Source of the DNA: Aquimarina sp. BL5
GTDB taxonomy: Bacteria > Bacteroidota > Bacteroidia > Flavobacteriales > Flavobacteriaceae
Length of the DNA stretch: 64,000 nucleotides
NCBI RefSeq assembly: GCF_003443675.1
Contig: NZ_CP031963.1
Coordinates: 5,947,238 to 6,011,237 of the forward strand
Direction: 5' to 3'
Shown: in pieces, positions 19,246 to 27,632 of the stretch
Numbering within the stretch: position 1 is the first letter of the stretch
How the letters are laid out: every line of letters starts with the position of its first letter
The notes under the pieces: generated by a model
What the model saw: only the letters and a program-made list of their open reading frames with translations
Database searches by the model: none
What the model was told of the DNA's origin: nothing
Made by a program: the position numbers and the translations under genes

Positions 19246-19289
19246 ATGACTACGGTTGCGTAGGGGTATGTGTGCCGTGGTCATGTTTT
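19246..19289 (+). terminator. Long-loop hairpin in the 18996-19389 gap
   Basis: A 10-bp stem (19246-19255 with 19275-19284, one G-U pair) has a 19-nt G-rich loop and is followed by a T run. It lies in the 394-bp gap between the reductase and the secretion operon. The gap has no ORF; it also holds a GGTAACA motif at 19148 and a likely start region with TTTGCAAACCCTAAA at 19364. The hairpin could be a terminator, an attenuator of the operon or part of a small RNA. Confidence 0.4.
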
Positions 19290-19363
19290 TATGTTTTATC
19301 TGTATATGTTTGATTATCAAAAAACTGCATTTTTTGTTCTTTTTTTCGGATGAAAGTAGTTTA

Positions 19364-19378
19364 TTTGCAAACCCTAAA
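19364..19378 (+). promoter_or_regulatory. Shared 15-mer before the secretion operon
   Basis: TTTGCAAACCCTAAA occurs here, 11 bp before the ATG of the first operon gene, and again at 23322-23336 before the putative major pseudopilin. The TTTG end resembles a Bacteroidota -7 box, though the TA is not at the ideal position here. It may mark the same transcription start signal. Confidence 0.45.
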
Positions 19379-19389
19379 ATTTACCCAAA

Positions 19390-20109
19390 ATGAAATTATT
19401 ATTTACACTGATTTTGCTATTCGGATCTACCCAGTATATCAACAAGGATATAACTAGAAAGGTTATTTCTGATGATGATTATAATTATACATTCTACGTT
19501 TCTAATAAGAATACATTAAGTTATCAAGATTTTAAAGAATATCATTGGTATAAAAGTGGAAAAATTCATTCCTCTTTTGGAGGTGGTGATGGCCAAATTT
19601 TACACGGACACTATAATAAAACCTATAGAGGTAATGGAATTGCGGAACAAGGGGATTTTTATTATGGCCTTAAGAATGATACCTGGAGGAACTGGTATGA
19701 AAATGGAAAAATAAAAAATATATCAAATTGGCAAAAAGGATTTCTTTCAGGAACTTATAATGAGTTTACAGAATCTGGTGTTTTATTAGTTAGTGGAAAA
19801 TATAAAAACAATAAAAAGCATGGTAGGTGGATTAGTCATAATACCAATGATACGCTTTATTTCAAAAAAGGAGAAAAAGTAATTAAAGAAGCCGCTGAAG
19901 AAGAAATTGAGGATGATAAGAAGAAGGGTGTTATAGTAAAGACCAAAGACTTTTTTAAAGATATTTTCAAGAAGAAAACACCTGAAGAAAAAGAGAAAGC
20001 TAAGAAGGAAAAAGAGATCCGAAAGCAAAAGAAAGAAATAGAGAAAAAACGTAAAGAGTTAGCAAAAAAGAAAGAAGCTAGTAAAAAGAACACTCCAAAA
20101 AAACAATAA
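19390..20109 (+). CDS. YwqK/MORN-like exported protein with lysine-rich coiled tail
   Basis: The 239-residue protein has an N-terminal signal (residues 2-16, LLFTLILLFGSTQ). Residues 40-155 contain several toxin-antitoxin YwqK/MORN-like strand repeats, each built around an aromatic-Gly pattern such as HYNKTYRGNGIAEQGDFYYG and WYENGKIKNIS. From about 165 to the end it is a highly charged Lys/Glu helix, about 45% Lys, probably a coiled coil. It is the first gene of the pilus/secretion operon (5 bp to the next gene). A structural or peptidoglycan-contacting role is possible, but nothing in the sequence fixes it. Confidence 0.6.
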   Translation: MKLLFTLILLFGSTQYINKDITRKVISDDDYNYTFYVSNKNTLSYQDFKEYHWYKSGKIHSSFGGGDGQILHGHYNKTYRGNGIAEQGDFYYGLKNDTWRNWYENGKIKNISNWQKGFLSGTYNEFTESGVLLVSGKYKNNKKHGRWISHNTNDTLYFKKGEKVIKEAAEEEIEDDKKKGVIVKTKDFFKDIFKKKTPEEKEKAKKEKEIRKQKKEIEKKRKELAKKKEASKKNTPKKQ

Positions 20110-20113
20110 GTAA

Positions 20114-21346
20114 ATGCTAAAAGCGGGTTCTTTATTATATGCTATTTACGTTTGTCTGATTATTGCTATTCTCAGTGGTGGACTTATATACGTCTTCACA
20201 ATCAATAAAACTCTAGCAACCAGACAATCTGTAAAAGAACAGCTTATAGATCGTTGTTCTTCTTGTTTTGATTACTTTTTGTCGAATTCCACATCATTGG
20301 GTAAAACAAATACGCAACAAGTCGATTTATTTAATGATGGATTAATATGCGAATTCACAAAAGAAAGATGGGGGATGTATTCTAAATTATTGGGAAAGGC
20401 TTTTTTCAAAAAAGATACAATTGATAGAAATTATATAATTGGAGAAGTTGTTGATTCGAATCCATTAGCACTATATCTATGTGATTTTGGAGAGGAACTT
20501 AAAATTTCAGGGATTACTAAGATCAAGGGAAATGTAAGACTCCCAAAAAAAAGATATAAAGTGGTAAATATTTTAGGTAATCAACAAGCCAATAATCCAA
20601 AACTGGAAGGGAATATTACCGTTTCTTCTCAAAATTTACCTAAAATAATTTCTCCCAAATTAGAATACCCAAATAACACTATAGAAACGACCTTGTCCAA
20701 GTTAAAGGAAAACCAACCAATCTTTCGCGGATTCGACCAGAAAACCGCTATAGTTTATTTGGACAAAGGAGAATCATTGGATAGATTGAATATAAAAGGC
20801 AATTTTATTATTAAATCTTTAGATACCATTCGTATTGATGATACAACAAAAATTGAAGATGTTATTATTCAAGCACCAAAAGTAGTGCTGGAAGAAGGTT
20901 TTGAAGGAAGTTTACAAATTTATGCAGATAAAGGAGTTGAAATAGAATCGGATGTCAAATTAAGATATCCATCTTGTATTGTAATAGAGGCTTCTACAAG
21001 AGACTATAAAAAGAAAATTAACATAGCCGAAGATGTAGAGATTTATGGTGGAATTGTAATCAATGGATCGAGTTTTAGAGAAAAGCAAAATAACTTTGTT
21101 TCCATTGATGAAAACTCTTTAGTTGTAGGAGATGTTTACTGTAATGGTATCATGGAATTAAAGGGGAGTATTATAGGTTCTTTGTATACACATAAGTTAC
21201 AATTAGAAACTAGAAGTTCTAAGTATGCTGATGTTATCTTAAACGGTGTAATCGATGCTACAGAATTACCAAATAACTTTGTAAGATTACCATTATTTGG
21301 AAATACGGGAGAAAATAGACTTGAAAGAATTAAAAACATACAATAA
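20114..21346 (+). CDS. Minor pseudopilin with bactofilin-like beta-helix
   Basis: The 410-residue protein begins with a short basic leader and a 22-residue hydrophobic helix (MLKAGSLLYAIYV onward). The pilin-type site reads KA|GSLLY, with Tyr instead of Glu at +5, a feature of GspK/PilX-class tip pseudopilins. Residues 60-220 are of unclear fold. Residues 225-400 form a regular beta-helix with short repeats (DDTTKIEDVIIQA, GVEIESDVKLRYP, GDVYCNGIMELKGSIIGSLY) like bactofilins (polymer-forming cytoskeletal domain). I infer a GspK-like role at the pilus tip, but a surface scaffold is as likely. Co-directional with the next pseudopilin, which overlaps its 3' end. Confidence 0.6.
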   Translation: MLKAGSLLYAIYVCLIIAILSGGLIYVFTINKTLATRQSVKEQLIDRCSSCFDYFLSNSTSLGKTNTQQVDLFNDGLICEFTKERWGMYSKLLGKAFFKKDTIDRNYIIGEVVDSNPLALYLCDFGEELKISGITKIKGNVRLPKKRYKVVNILGNQQANNPKLEGNITVSSQNLPKIISPKLEYPNNTIETTLSKLKENQPIFRGFDQKTAIVYLDKGESLDRLNIKGNFIIKSLDTIRIDDTTKIEDVIIQAPKVVLEEGFEGSLQIYADKGVEIESDVKLRYPSCIVIEASTRDYKKKINIAEDVEIYGGIVINGSSFREKQNNFVSIDENSLVVGDVYCNGIMELKGSIIGSLYTHKLQLETRSSKYADVILNGVIDATELPNNFVRLPLFGNTGENRLERIKNIQ

Positions 21347-21689
21347 ATATTTCCTTAAAGGAAGTTCATTAATTGAATCGGTAATAGCCATTTCGATTAT
21401 AGCTACTTGTTTATTAGTAGCGATTAGGTTGTATGCTGCCGTTTTAAATAGCAGCTCGTCTTTGAGTTCTTATAAAATAAAATTTAAAGTAGCAGAATTA
21501 TATAATGACGCTAAAATAACTAGTGATTTTGATGATGAATTATATGAATTTGAAACATATTCCATTCAAAAGAAAGTTGAAGATTTTCAAAGTAAAAAGG
21601 AGTTGAAGAATGTAAAATATATAGTACGAACAGCTTCAGATACTATTGTATATAACTATTTGTTAGCCAATAAAAAAAGCAATGAGTAA
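21321..21689 (+). CDS. Minor pseudopilin (GspI/PilV-like)
   Basis: A short protein of about 122 residues with a class III prepilin signal: a basic leader ending KG, then SSLIESVIAISIIATCLL. The Gly at -1 and Glu at +5 are both present, followed by a 20-residue hydrophobic helix. The soluble part is about 80 residues. I choose the TTG at 21321, which gives a 14-residue leader, over the upstream TTG at 21297; either way it overlaps the preceding gene. It probably forms part of the pilus tip with its neighbours. Confidence 0.72.
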   Translation: MKELKTYNKYFLKGSSLIESVIAISIIATCLLVAIRLYAAVLNSSSSLSSYKIKFKVAELYNDAKITSDFDDELYEFETYSIQKKVEDFQSKKELKNVKYIVRTASDTIVYNYLLANKKSNE

Positions 21690-22146
21690 GGTAAGAGCAT
21701 TTACCATTTTAGAAATGTTAATTAACCTGACTATTATGTCAATCATAATGGGGTTAATATATTTTGCATATGCCTCATTTGTAAAACAGGTAATAAATTA
21801 CCAAGTTTCTATAGATGAACAAAATGAATTGACAACAAGTTATGTACAACTAAGAACCGATTTTTTTAATGCAGAGAGGATTGTAAAATCTTATAAAGGA
21901 TTTAAAGTGATTCCTTATAATAATAAAGAAATAGAATATAAAATTACTGATAAATATCTTATTAGAAGACAAGTTCATATGCTAGATACCTTGTCTATAA
22001 ATAAGCTTACGATTTCGTCTGATTTTAATATCATTACGAAAGAAGATCTTATTACTAAAATGATCGTAGAAACGACATTATTTAATGAACCAATAGAGTT
22101 TGTAATTGCTAAAGATTATGCTCCTAATCTTAAACTGAAATTGTAA
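21682..22146 (+). CDS. Minor pseudopilin (GspJ/PilW-like)
   Basis: A 154-residue protein with the prepilin signal RA|FTILEMLINL (Phe +1, Glu +5; Ala rather than Gly at -1) and a hydrophobic helix to about residue 32. The C-terminal domain is small and strand-rich, like GspJ/PilW. Its ATG overlaps the end of the previous gene by 8 bp and its stop overlaps the GspF start by one base (TAATG), so translation is coupled along the operon. Confidence 0.75.
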   Translation: MSKVRAFTILEMLINLTIMSIIMGLIYFAYASFVKQVINYQVSIDEQNELTTSYVQLRTDFFNAERIVKSYKGFKVIPYNNKEIEYKITDKYLIRRQVHMLDTLSINKLTISSDFNIITKEDLITKMIVETTLFNEPIEFVIAKDYAPNLKLKL

Positions 22147-23288
22147 TGGGAATTGATATAAGTAAAATTCATAAAAACACTAATGTTAAGACAGATAATA
22201 AATCATCATCTGTTGGAGATTTTTTTAGTCAAGAATTGAGTTTTTCCAAAAAAATCGGAGCAAAGGAAAAAGTAGTGTTGTATAAGGATTTATCTACACT
22301 GCTTAATGCAGGTGTAGATTTCAAAACAGCACTTGAAATATTAGCGAATCAGCAGAAAAAGAAATACCTAAAAGAATTGATTTTGGAATTAAAATCCAAA
22401 ATTGTAAAAGGAAAAAGCTTTTATGAGGCTCTAGAAGATACAGGGCTTTTTTCTTCATACGAGTATTTCAGTATCAAGATAGGTGAGGAGACTAAAAAAT
22501 TAGATACTGTTCTGTTGGAGCTACATAAATATTTTAAACGTCAGATTAAATTAAGAAAACAAATTATCTCAGTGATTACATATCCGTCATTTGTTTTAGT
22601 ATTGACTGTTGGTGTTCTATACTTTATGTTGACCTATGTAGTTCCAATGTTTAAATCCGTATTTAATCAATTCGATGGAGATCTTCCAGCATTGACAGAA
22701 AATATTATTGTATTGTCGGAAAAGTTCCCGACCATATTTGTAGGCATATTGGTTGTTGTTATAACTAGTATGTTTTTATTTAAAATATATGGACAGAATC
22801 CTTCATTTAGAAATATAAAATCAAAAATCATTTTAAAAATTCCTTTTTTTGGAAAACTAGTTAAGATGGTATATCTGGCAAGGTATTGTCAGTTTTTAGA
22901 TTTACTATTGACTTCAAAAACTTCATTAACCGAATCGTTGGATATGGTGAAAAAGATGATTGGTTTTTATCCAATAGAATCATCAATTGATCCTATTAGG
23001 AATGACGTAATTAAAGGAATCCCTTTTGCGGCGGCTATGAAAAAACATAAGATTTATGAATATAAATTAATTTCTATGGTAGAAGTGGCAGAAGAAATTA
23101 ATGAATTAGACACTATGTTTTCTAGACTGGCGGATGAATATGATGAAGAAGTAGAGCATAAGACTAAAATGATCGGAGTAGTCTTAGAACCATTGATAAT
23201 TATTGTCATTGGTCTAATCGTTGGTTTAATAATGGTAGCAATGTATGCACCAATGTTTGATCTGAGTAAAATAATAAATGGAAATTAA
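22146..23288 (+). CDS. Inner-membrane platform protein GspF/PilC
   Basis: GspF/PilC anchors the ATPase and helps push pseudopilin subunits into the filament. The 380-residue protein has the duplicated T2SSF layout: cytosolic helical domain 1 (about 50-165, KDLSTLLNAGVDFKTALEIL), a long membrane pair (about 150-215), domain 2 (about 245-350, YCQFLDLLLTSKTSLTESL) and a C-terminal helix (about 345-372, PLIIIVIGLIVGLIMVAMY). All parts are at normal length. Its position between pseudopilin genes fits a T2SS/T4P operon. Confidence 0.93.
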   Translation: MGIDISKIHKNTNVKTDNKSSSVGDFFSQELSFSKKIGAKEKVVLYKDLSTLLNAGVDFKTALEILANQQKKKYLKELILELKSKIVKGKSFYEALEDTGLFSSYEYFSIKIGEETKKLDTVLLELHKYFKRQIKLRKQIISVITYPSFVLVLTVGVLYFMLTYVVPMFKSVFNQFDGDLPALTENIIVLSEKFPTIFVGILVVVITSMFLFKIYGQNPSFRNIKSKIILKIPFFGKLVKMVYLARYCQFLDLLLTSKTSLTESLDMVKKMIGFYPIESSIDPIRNDVIKGIPFAAAMKKHKIYEYKLISMVEVAEEINELDTMFSRLADEYDEEVEHKTKMIGVVLEPLIIIVIGLIVGLIMVAMYAPMFDLSKIINGN

Positions 23289-23317
23289 AAAATTTAGATT
23301 TTGTTAACACAATTTAA

Positions 23318-23336
23318 TACTTTTGCAAACCCTAAA
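23318..23336 (+). promoter_or_regulatory. Internal promoter of the putative major pseudopilin
   Basis: TACTTTTG at 23318-23325 matches TAnnTTTG exactly, and TTTGCAAACCCTAAA (23322-23336) repeats the 15-mer found before the first operon gene. A TTTTG stands 14 nt upstream (23299-23303), shorter than the usual -33 spacing. An operon-internal promoter here would raise output of the most abundant subunit. Confidence 0.5.
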
Positions 23337-23339
23337 TCG

Positions 23340-23361
23340 ATCTTAATGAACTCATTAAGAT
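23340..23361 (+). promoter_or_regulatory. 22-bp palindrome after the internal promoter
   Basis: A perfect 10-bp inverted repeat with a 2-bp spacer (ATCTTAATGA-AC-TCATTAAGAT) begins just past the expected transcription start. It could be a dimeric regulator site or an mRNA hairpin. It covers an ATG at 23346, which would then be masked, favouring the ATG at 23376. Confidence 0.5.
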
Positions 23362-23375
23362 TACATAAAAAACCT

Positions 23376-23786
23376 ATGAAACGCAAAAACAACTGGTATG
23401 CTGCGGCATATTCTATGACAGAGATATTGATTGTACTTTGTATTATCGGTATTTTACTCTTAATGGTACTTCCTAGTCAGACTTCTGTAATTACACAAGC
23501 TAAATCTATAGAAGCACAGAGTATGTTAAACCATTTATATGGATTAGAGAAAAACTACTTTTTTAGACATTCTAAATATACAGCTGATTTTGATGAACTA
23601 GGTTTTGAACCTGCACTAACTATTGAACAGGGTGGGCAAGCAGTGTATAGAATTGAAATCATAGAAGCTACTACGAACTCATTCAAGGCTTCCGCTACTT
23701 CTTTATCTGATTTTGATGATGATGGTAATTATAACACCTGGGAGATCGATCAGAAAAAGACATTGAAAGAAACAGTTAAAGATTAA
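23376..23786 (+). CDS. Putative major pseudopilin (GspG/PilE-like)
   Basis: A 136-residue protein with a short basic leader (MKRKNNWYAAA) and the prepilin pattern A|YSMTEILIVLCIIGILL: aromatic residue at +1, Glu at +5, then a hydrophobic helix. Its domain has GspG-like features: LPSQTSVITQAKSIEAQ helix, ALTIEQGGQAVYRI strand, and a C-terminal DFDDDGNYN acid stretch that could bind calcium as GspG does. It has its own promoter, which suits the major subunit. The reading frame extends upstream to a TTG at 23301, but that lies inside the promoter. ATG 23346 is a second candidate start. Confidence 0.78.
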   Translation: MKRKNNWYAAAYSMTEILIVLCIIGILLLMVLPSQTSVITQAKSIEAQSMLNHLYGLEKNYFFRHSKYTADFDELGFEPALTIEQGGQAVYRIEIIEATTNSFKASATSLSDFDDDGNYNTWEIDQKKTLKETVKD

Positions 23787-23790
23787 CTCG

Positions 23791-24279
23791 TTGGATACTG
23801 TTATTCTAATAATCATAATACTATTACTTACGTTGGTATTTATTCAAGACTTAAAGCTTAGAGCTATTCATATATTATTGCCAATTTTTATTTTAATTTT
23901 TGGGTTGATATCTTATTTTAATAATGGATATAGTCCAATTGGTCTGGTATATAGTTTGGCTTTTCTGATCATTACCTTTGGTGGTTTGTATTTGTATTTA
24001 TCTGCTAAAAATAGAAGACTGACCAATCCTTTCAAGAAGAATATGGGATTAGGAGATGTGTTATTCTTTGTTGCTGTAATTCCTTTTTTCTCTTCTTACA
24101 ATTATATCTTGTTTTTTATAACTGGGATGTTGTTTTCGATACTAGGGTTTTTAGTGATCAAACTAGTTGTTAAAACTGATTTAGTACCCTTAGCGGGACT
24201 ATTAGCATTGTATTTAATTCTACTCAAAGTCGGAAGTTATATTTCAGGTTTTGATGTTTTCTTTACTAATTTTTTATGA
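23791..24279 (+). CDS. Prepilin peptidase (A24), minimal CpaA/TadV-like
   Basis: This integral-membrane aspartyl protease cuts the leaders off prepilins. The 162-residue protein has only the A24 protease core of about six helices and lacks the N-terminal methyltransferase part of PilD. Its two catalytic aspartates are visible: Asp20 in QDLKLRAI and Asp89 in the MGLGDVLF (GxGD) loop. The start is TTG, 4 bp after the pseudopilin stop. Because four pilin-like proteins are encoded nearby, it is their likely maturation enzyme. Whether mature pilins stay unmethylated is inference. Confidence 0.85.
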   Translation: MDTVILIIIILLLTLVFIQDLKLRAIHILLPIFILIFGLISYFNNGYSPIGLVYSLAFLIITFGGLYLYLSAKNRRLTNPFKKNMGLGDVLFFVAVIPFFSSYNYILFFITGMLFSILGFLVIKLVVKTDLVPLAGLLALYLILLKVGSYISGFDVFFTNFL

Positions 24280-25706
24280 ATATGGATATAGCTAAAGAAA
24301 TTACATTGACCACGGAGGAGCAACAAATTATTAATACAGATTTGGCTCATAATTACCAGATTGTTCCGAAAGAAGATAAAGGAAATAGTACTAGTTTTTA
24401 TATATCCGAAACAGTTGCAAAAGACCCTATTAAGGAGGAGTTAGAATTAATCATGGGTAAAAAGGTAGAATTATACCCGGTTTCTGCTGATACCATTAAT
24501 AGAGCCTTGATTTTATATTATAGAACAGGTAATACTAATAATACTCAAAACACCGCTAAATCAGAAAATTTCAGATCAACATCTCAAGATTTTTTAGAAG
24601 AACTGATTTTCGAAGCAAAAGCAATAGGAAGTAGTGATATTCATTTTGAAGTATTTAAAGATGAAGCTAGAATTCGTTATCGCATCGATGGAAAACTTAC
24701 TGAGAAATATAAAATAGAAAAAGAAAATTACCTCGAATTAGTTAATAAGATTAAGATCAAATCAAATCTTGATATTACTGAGAAAAGATTACCACAAGAT
24801 GGTCGTATTAACTACGATGAATTTGATATTAGGGTTTCTATTCTACCCACATTACATGGCGAAAAAATTGTGATGCGTATTCTAGGAAGAGATACAGCGC
24901 ATCTTAGTATGGACAAGCTAGGAATGGAGCAGAAAGAAAAAGAACTGTATCAAGAAGCACTAAAAGCATCTAAAGGAATTATACTGATTAGTGGTCCGAC
25001 AGGTTCTGGTAAAACAACTACTTTATATGCTAGTTTAAAAGAATTAAATAAAATTACCAGTAACATAGTCACGGTAGAAGACCCAATTGAATATACGTTA
25101 AAAGGAATTAATCAAGTACAGCTTAGAGAAGATATTGGATTAACGTTTACCAGTGCACTTAAGACATTCCTAAGACAAGACCCTGATATTATTATGCTAG
25201 GTGAGATCAGAGACGGAGCTACTGCGGAGATGGCAATTAGGGCAAGTCTAACAGGACATTTAGTATTATCTACGATTCATACCAATTCTGCTTTAGGAAC
25301 AATTTCCAGGTTAATTGATATGGGAGTACCAGCCTTTCTTATTGCAGAAACACTAAAAATCTCTGTAGCGCAGCGATTGGTAAGAAAATTATGTGATTCT
25401 TGTAAAGAACATTCGGTTTTACAAGGCGATGAATATAAGAATGATGCTTTTATTGGTCTAGAAGAGCATTGGGTTGCTAAAGGATGTGAACATTGTCATT
25501 ATACAGGCTATAAGGGAAGAACGGCAATTTATGAGATCATACCTATTGATAATGTATTAACTCAAGAAATAAAGAAAAATTCAACAAATCTGGAAGAATC
25601 CATTTCAGGTTATGCAGAATCGAACTTGTCGGGGAAAGCAATTCGATTAGTAAAAAATGGAATAACATCAATTGAGGAGGTATACTCAATTATTATAGAA
25701 AAATAA
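24276..25706 (+). CDS. Assembly ATPase GspE/PilB
   Basis: This hexameric ATPase drives pseudopilus polymerisation from the cytosolic face. The 476-residue protein has an N-terminal region (1-100) for platform binding and then the T2SSE domain. Motifs are Walker A SGPTGSGKTTT near residue 240, an Asp-box EDPIEYTL near 272, Walker B IIMLGEIRD near 303 and a His-box LVLSTIHTNSA near 330. The zinc-binding tetracysteine of GspE/PilB is present (CDSC near 371 and CEHC near 405), which separates it from the retraction ATPase PilT. No PilT is in the window, so assembly without retraction fits a secretion-type pseudopilus. It overlaps the prepilin peptidase gene by 4 bp (ATGA). Confidence 0.95.
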   Translation: MNMDIAKEITLTTEEQQIINTDLAHNYQIVPKEDKGNSTSFYISETVAKDPIKEELELIMGKKVELYPVSADTINRALILYYRTGNTNNTQNTAKSENFRSTSQDFLEELIFEAKAIGSSDIHFEVFKDEARIRYRIDGKLTEKYKIEKENYLELVNKIKIKSNLDITEKRLPQDGRINYDEFDIRVSILPTLHGEKIVMRILGRDTAHLSMDKLGMEQKEKELYQEALKASKGIILISGPTGSGKTTTLYASLKELNKITSNIVTVEDPIEYTLKGINQVQLREDIGLTFTSALKTFLRQDPDIIMLGEIRDGATAEMAIRASLTGHLVLSTIHTNSALGTISRLIDMGVPAFLIAETLKISVAQRLVRKLCDSCKEHSVLQGDEYKNDAFIGLEEHWVAKGCEHCHYTGYKGRTAIYEIIPIDNVLTQEIKKNSTNLEESISGYAESNLSGKAIRLVKNGITSIEEVYSIIIEK

Positions 25707-25709
25707 AGA

Positions 25710-27632
25710 ATGATAAGGAAAATACTATTAATTAGCTGCCTCCTAGCTATCAATGTGTTGTGTGCTCAGAATACGCAAATGACGATTGAAGAAAAATTAG
25801 AAGAAATAGCCAAAACAAAGACTGGTTTAGAAGAAATCACCCAAATGGACGTTTCTGGCTTAACCCTTTTTGAGATTATAACCTCATTAGGAGAAGAGCA
25901 TAAACTTAATGTCGTCGCAGACCCAGGATTAAGTCAAATGGTGGTCAGTAACTTTTTTGATGTAAAAGTTAAAGACGTTTTTCTTTTTCTAATCAGAAAA
26001 TATGATCTGGAAGTAGAGTTTATGAATAATATCATTGTTTTTAAACAACGAGAAATAATTAAAGAAATACCAAAGCCAAAGCCTAAAAAAGAGTTAGATA
26101 TCAGGTATAATAAACAAAATGATTTTCTATCTGTAAAACTTAAAAATGATTCTTTACCAGCTGTAGCAGCAAAGATTACAGAATTAGCGAATAAGAATAT
26201 AGTTTTGGCGCCAGATGTTAAAAACATGAATGTTTCGGCCTATATTATTAATCGCCCTTTTGATCAAGTAGTTGATATGATTGCTAAATCTAATCAGCTG
26301 ATTGCAGAAAAAGATGATAATGGTTTTTATTTTTTATCAAAGGATATAGAAATTCAAGATTCTGAAAATAAAGGCAATAGAAACAGTAGGAGAAGAAGAT
26401 CATCTTCTAGGGCTTCTACTAAAAATGTGGTCGGAGATCTAGAAATTACATTAAATGATAATGGATATTTAAATATAAAAGCATTTGATGCAAGTGCCAC
26501 TGAAATCATATCAAGAGCGGCAGAATTATTAAAATTGGGTTATACCATGTATGACAAACCTGATGAAATAGTAACGACTATTTTCTCTGAAGAAATTGAT
26601 TTTGATAGCTTATTAAAGCATATGTTTAGAGGGAAAAAATTTGCTGTTAACAAATCAGATGAATTTTACTTAATAGGAAAAGAAACAACAGCTGGTTTAA
26701 GAGCAACAGAGTTAATCCAATTAGAGAATAGAACTATTGAATCTGTTTTAGCTACATTACCTAAATCCTTAACTCAGGATGTAGAAATTCAGGAATTCGT
26801 AGAGCTTAATGGAATGCTGGTGTCAGGATCAAAACCTGTAATCATCGAATTACAACAAGTTATTAGAAAATTAGATAAAGTTGTACCGTTAGTACAGATA
26901 GAAGTACTTGTTGTTCAGTATAATAAATCCTATGATATACAGACTGGATTACAAGCAATTCTTGGCGATGGATCCGAAGAAGTAGTAACGCAAGGAGTCA
27001 TTTTTCCTAGTACAGATGTTACTGTAAATTCAGGGACTATAAATCAATTGATAGATGCTTTTAATGGATTAGGAATTATTAACATTGGTAAAGTAACTAA
27101 AAACTTCTATGCCAATCTAAGCGCTTTAGAAAACAATTCTATTGTTAACCTAAAATCTACACCGAAGATAGCCACATTAAGCGGACACGAAGCGAGTATT
27201 TCTATAGGAGAAACCGATTATTATTTTGAGCAAACCAACAGATTGATTAATACAGGAGTCAATGATAATATTCTACAATCTGGTCAATGGAAACCAACGG
27301 AAGCAAATTTAAGTGTAAACATAAAACCTTTTGTCTCTCTTGATGAGCACGTAACTCTAGAGGTTTCTGTAGAAAAAAGTGCCTTTTTGGGTAGAGCAGG
27401 AGAGAACGCACCACCTAGTAAGTCTACACAGAAATTCGAATCACTGATTAGAGTTCGGAATAACGAAATGATATTGTTAGGAGGATTGGATGAATTAGAG
27501 AGAGAGAATTCTGGTAGTGGTACTCCAGTACTATCTAGAATACCAATTATCAAATGGTTTTTTAGTAGTAAAAGAAAGGCCAGAGATAAATCTAAATTAC
27601 ACGTTTTTATTAAGCCAACCGTAATCTACTAA
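25710..27632 (+). CDS. Outer-membrane secretin GspD/PilQ-like
   Basis: Secretins form the outer-membrane gate for secreted proteins or pili. The 640-residue protein has a signal peptide (1-19, ending LCAQ). STN/N0-like and N1-like periplasmic domains follow (about 45-115 and 135-210). A basic Ser/Arg-rich linker lies near 225-240, and further N domains run to about 420. The secretin core (430-640) contains SIVNLKSTPKIATLSGHEAS, a VSLDEHVTLEVSVEKS strand, and the closing NNEMILLGGL...VLSRIPIIKWFF signature. No AMIN domain and no clear pilotin-binding tail are seen. Its place just before the GspL/M/C-like genes confirms the machine. Confidence 0.92.
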   Translation: MIRKILLISCLLAINVLCAQNTQMTIEEKLEEIAKTKTGLEEITQMDVSGLTLFEIITSLGEEHKLNVVADPGLSQMVVSNFFDVKVKDVFLFLIRKYDLEVEFMNNIIVFKQREIIKEIPKPKPKKELDIRYNKQNDFLSVKLKNDSLPAVAAKITELANKNIVLAPDVKNMNVSAYIINRPFDQVVDMIAKSNQLIAEKDDNGFYFLSKDIEIQDSENKGNRNSRRRRSSSRASTKNVVGDLEITLNDNGYLNIKAFDASATEIISRAAELLKLGYTMYDKPDEIVTTIFSEEIDFDSLLKHMFRGKKFAVNKSDEFYLIGKETTAGLRATELIQLENRTIESVLATLPKSLTQDVEIQEFVELNGMLVSGSKPVIIELQQVIRKLDKVVPLVQIEVLVVQYNKSYDIQTGLQAILGDGSEEVVTQGVIFPSTDVTVNSGTINQLIDAFNGLGIINIGKVTKNFYANLSALENNSIVNLKSTPKIATLSGHEASISIGETDYYFEQTNRLINTGVNDNILQSGQWKPTEANLSVNIKPFVSLDEHVTLEVSVEKSAFLGRAGENAPPSKSTQKFESLIRVRNNEMILLGGLDELERENSGSGTPVLSRIPIIKWFFSSKRKARDKSKLHVFIKPTVIY

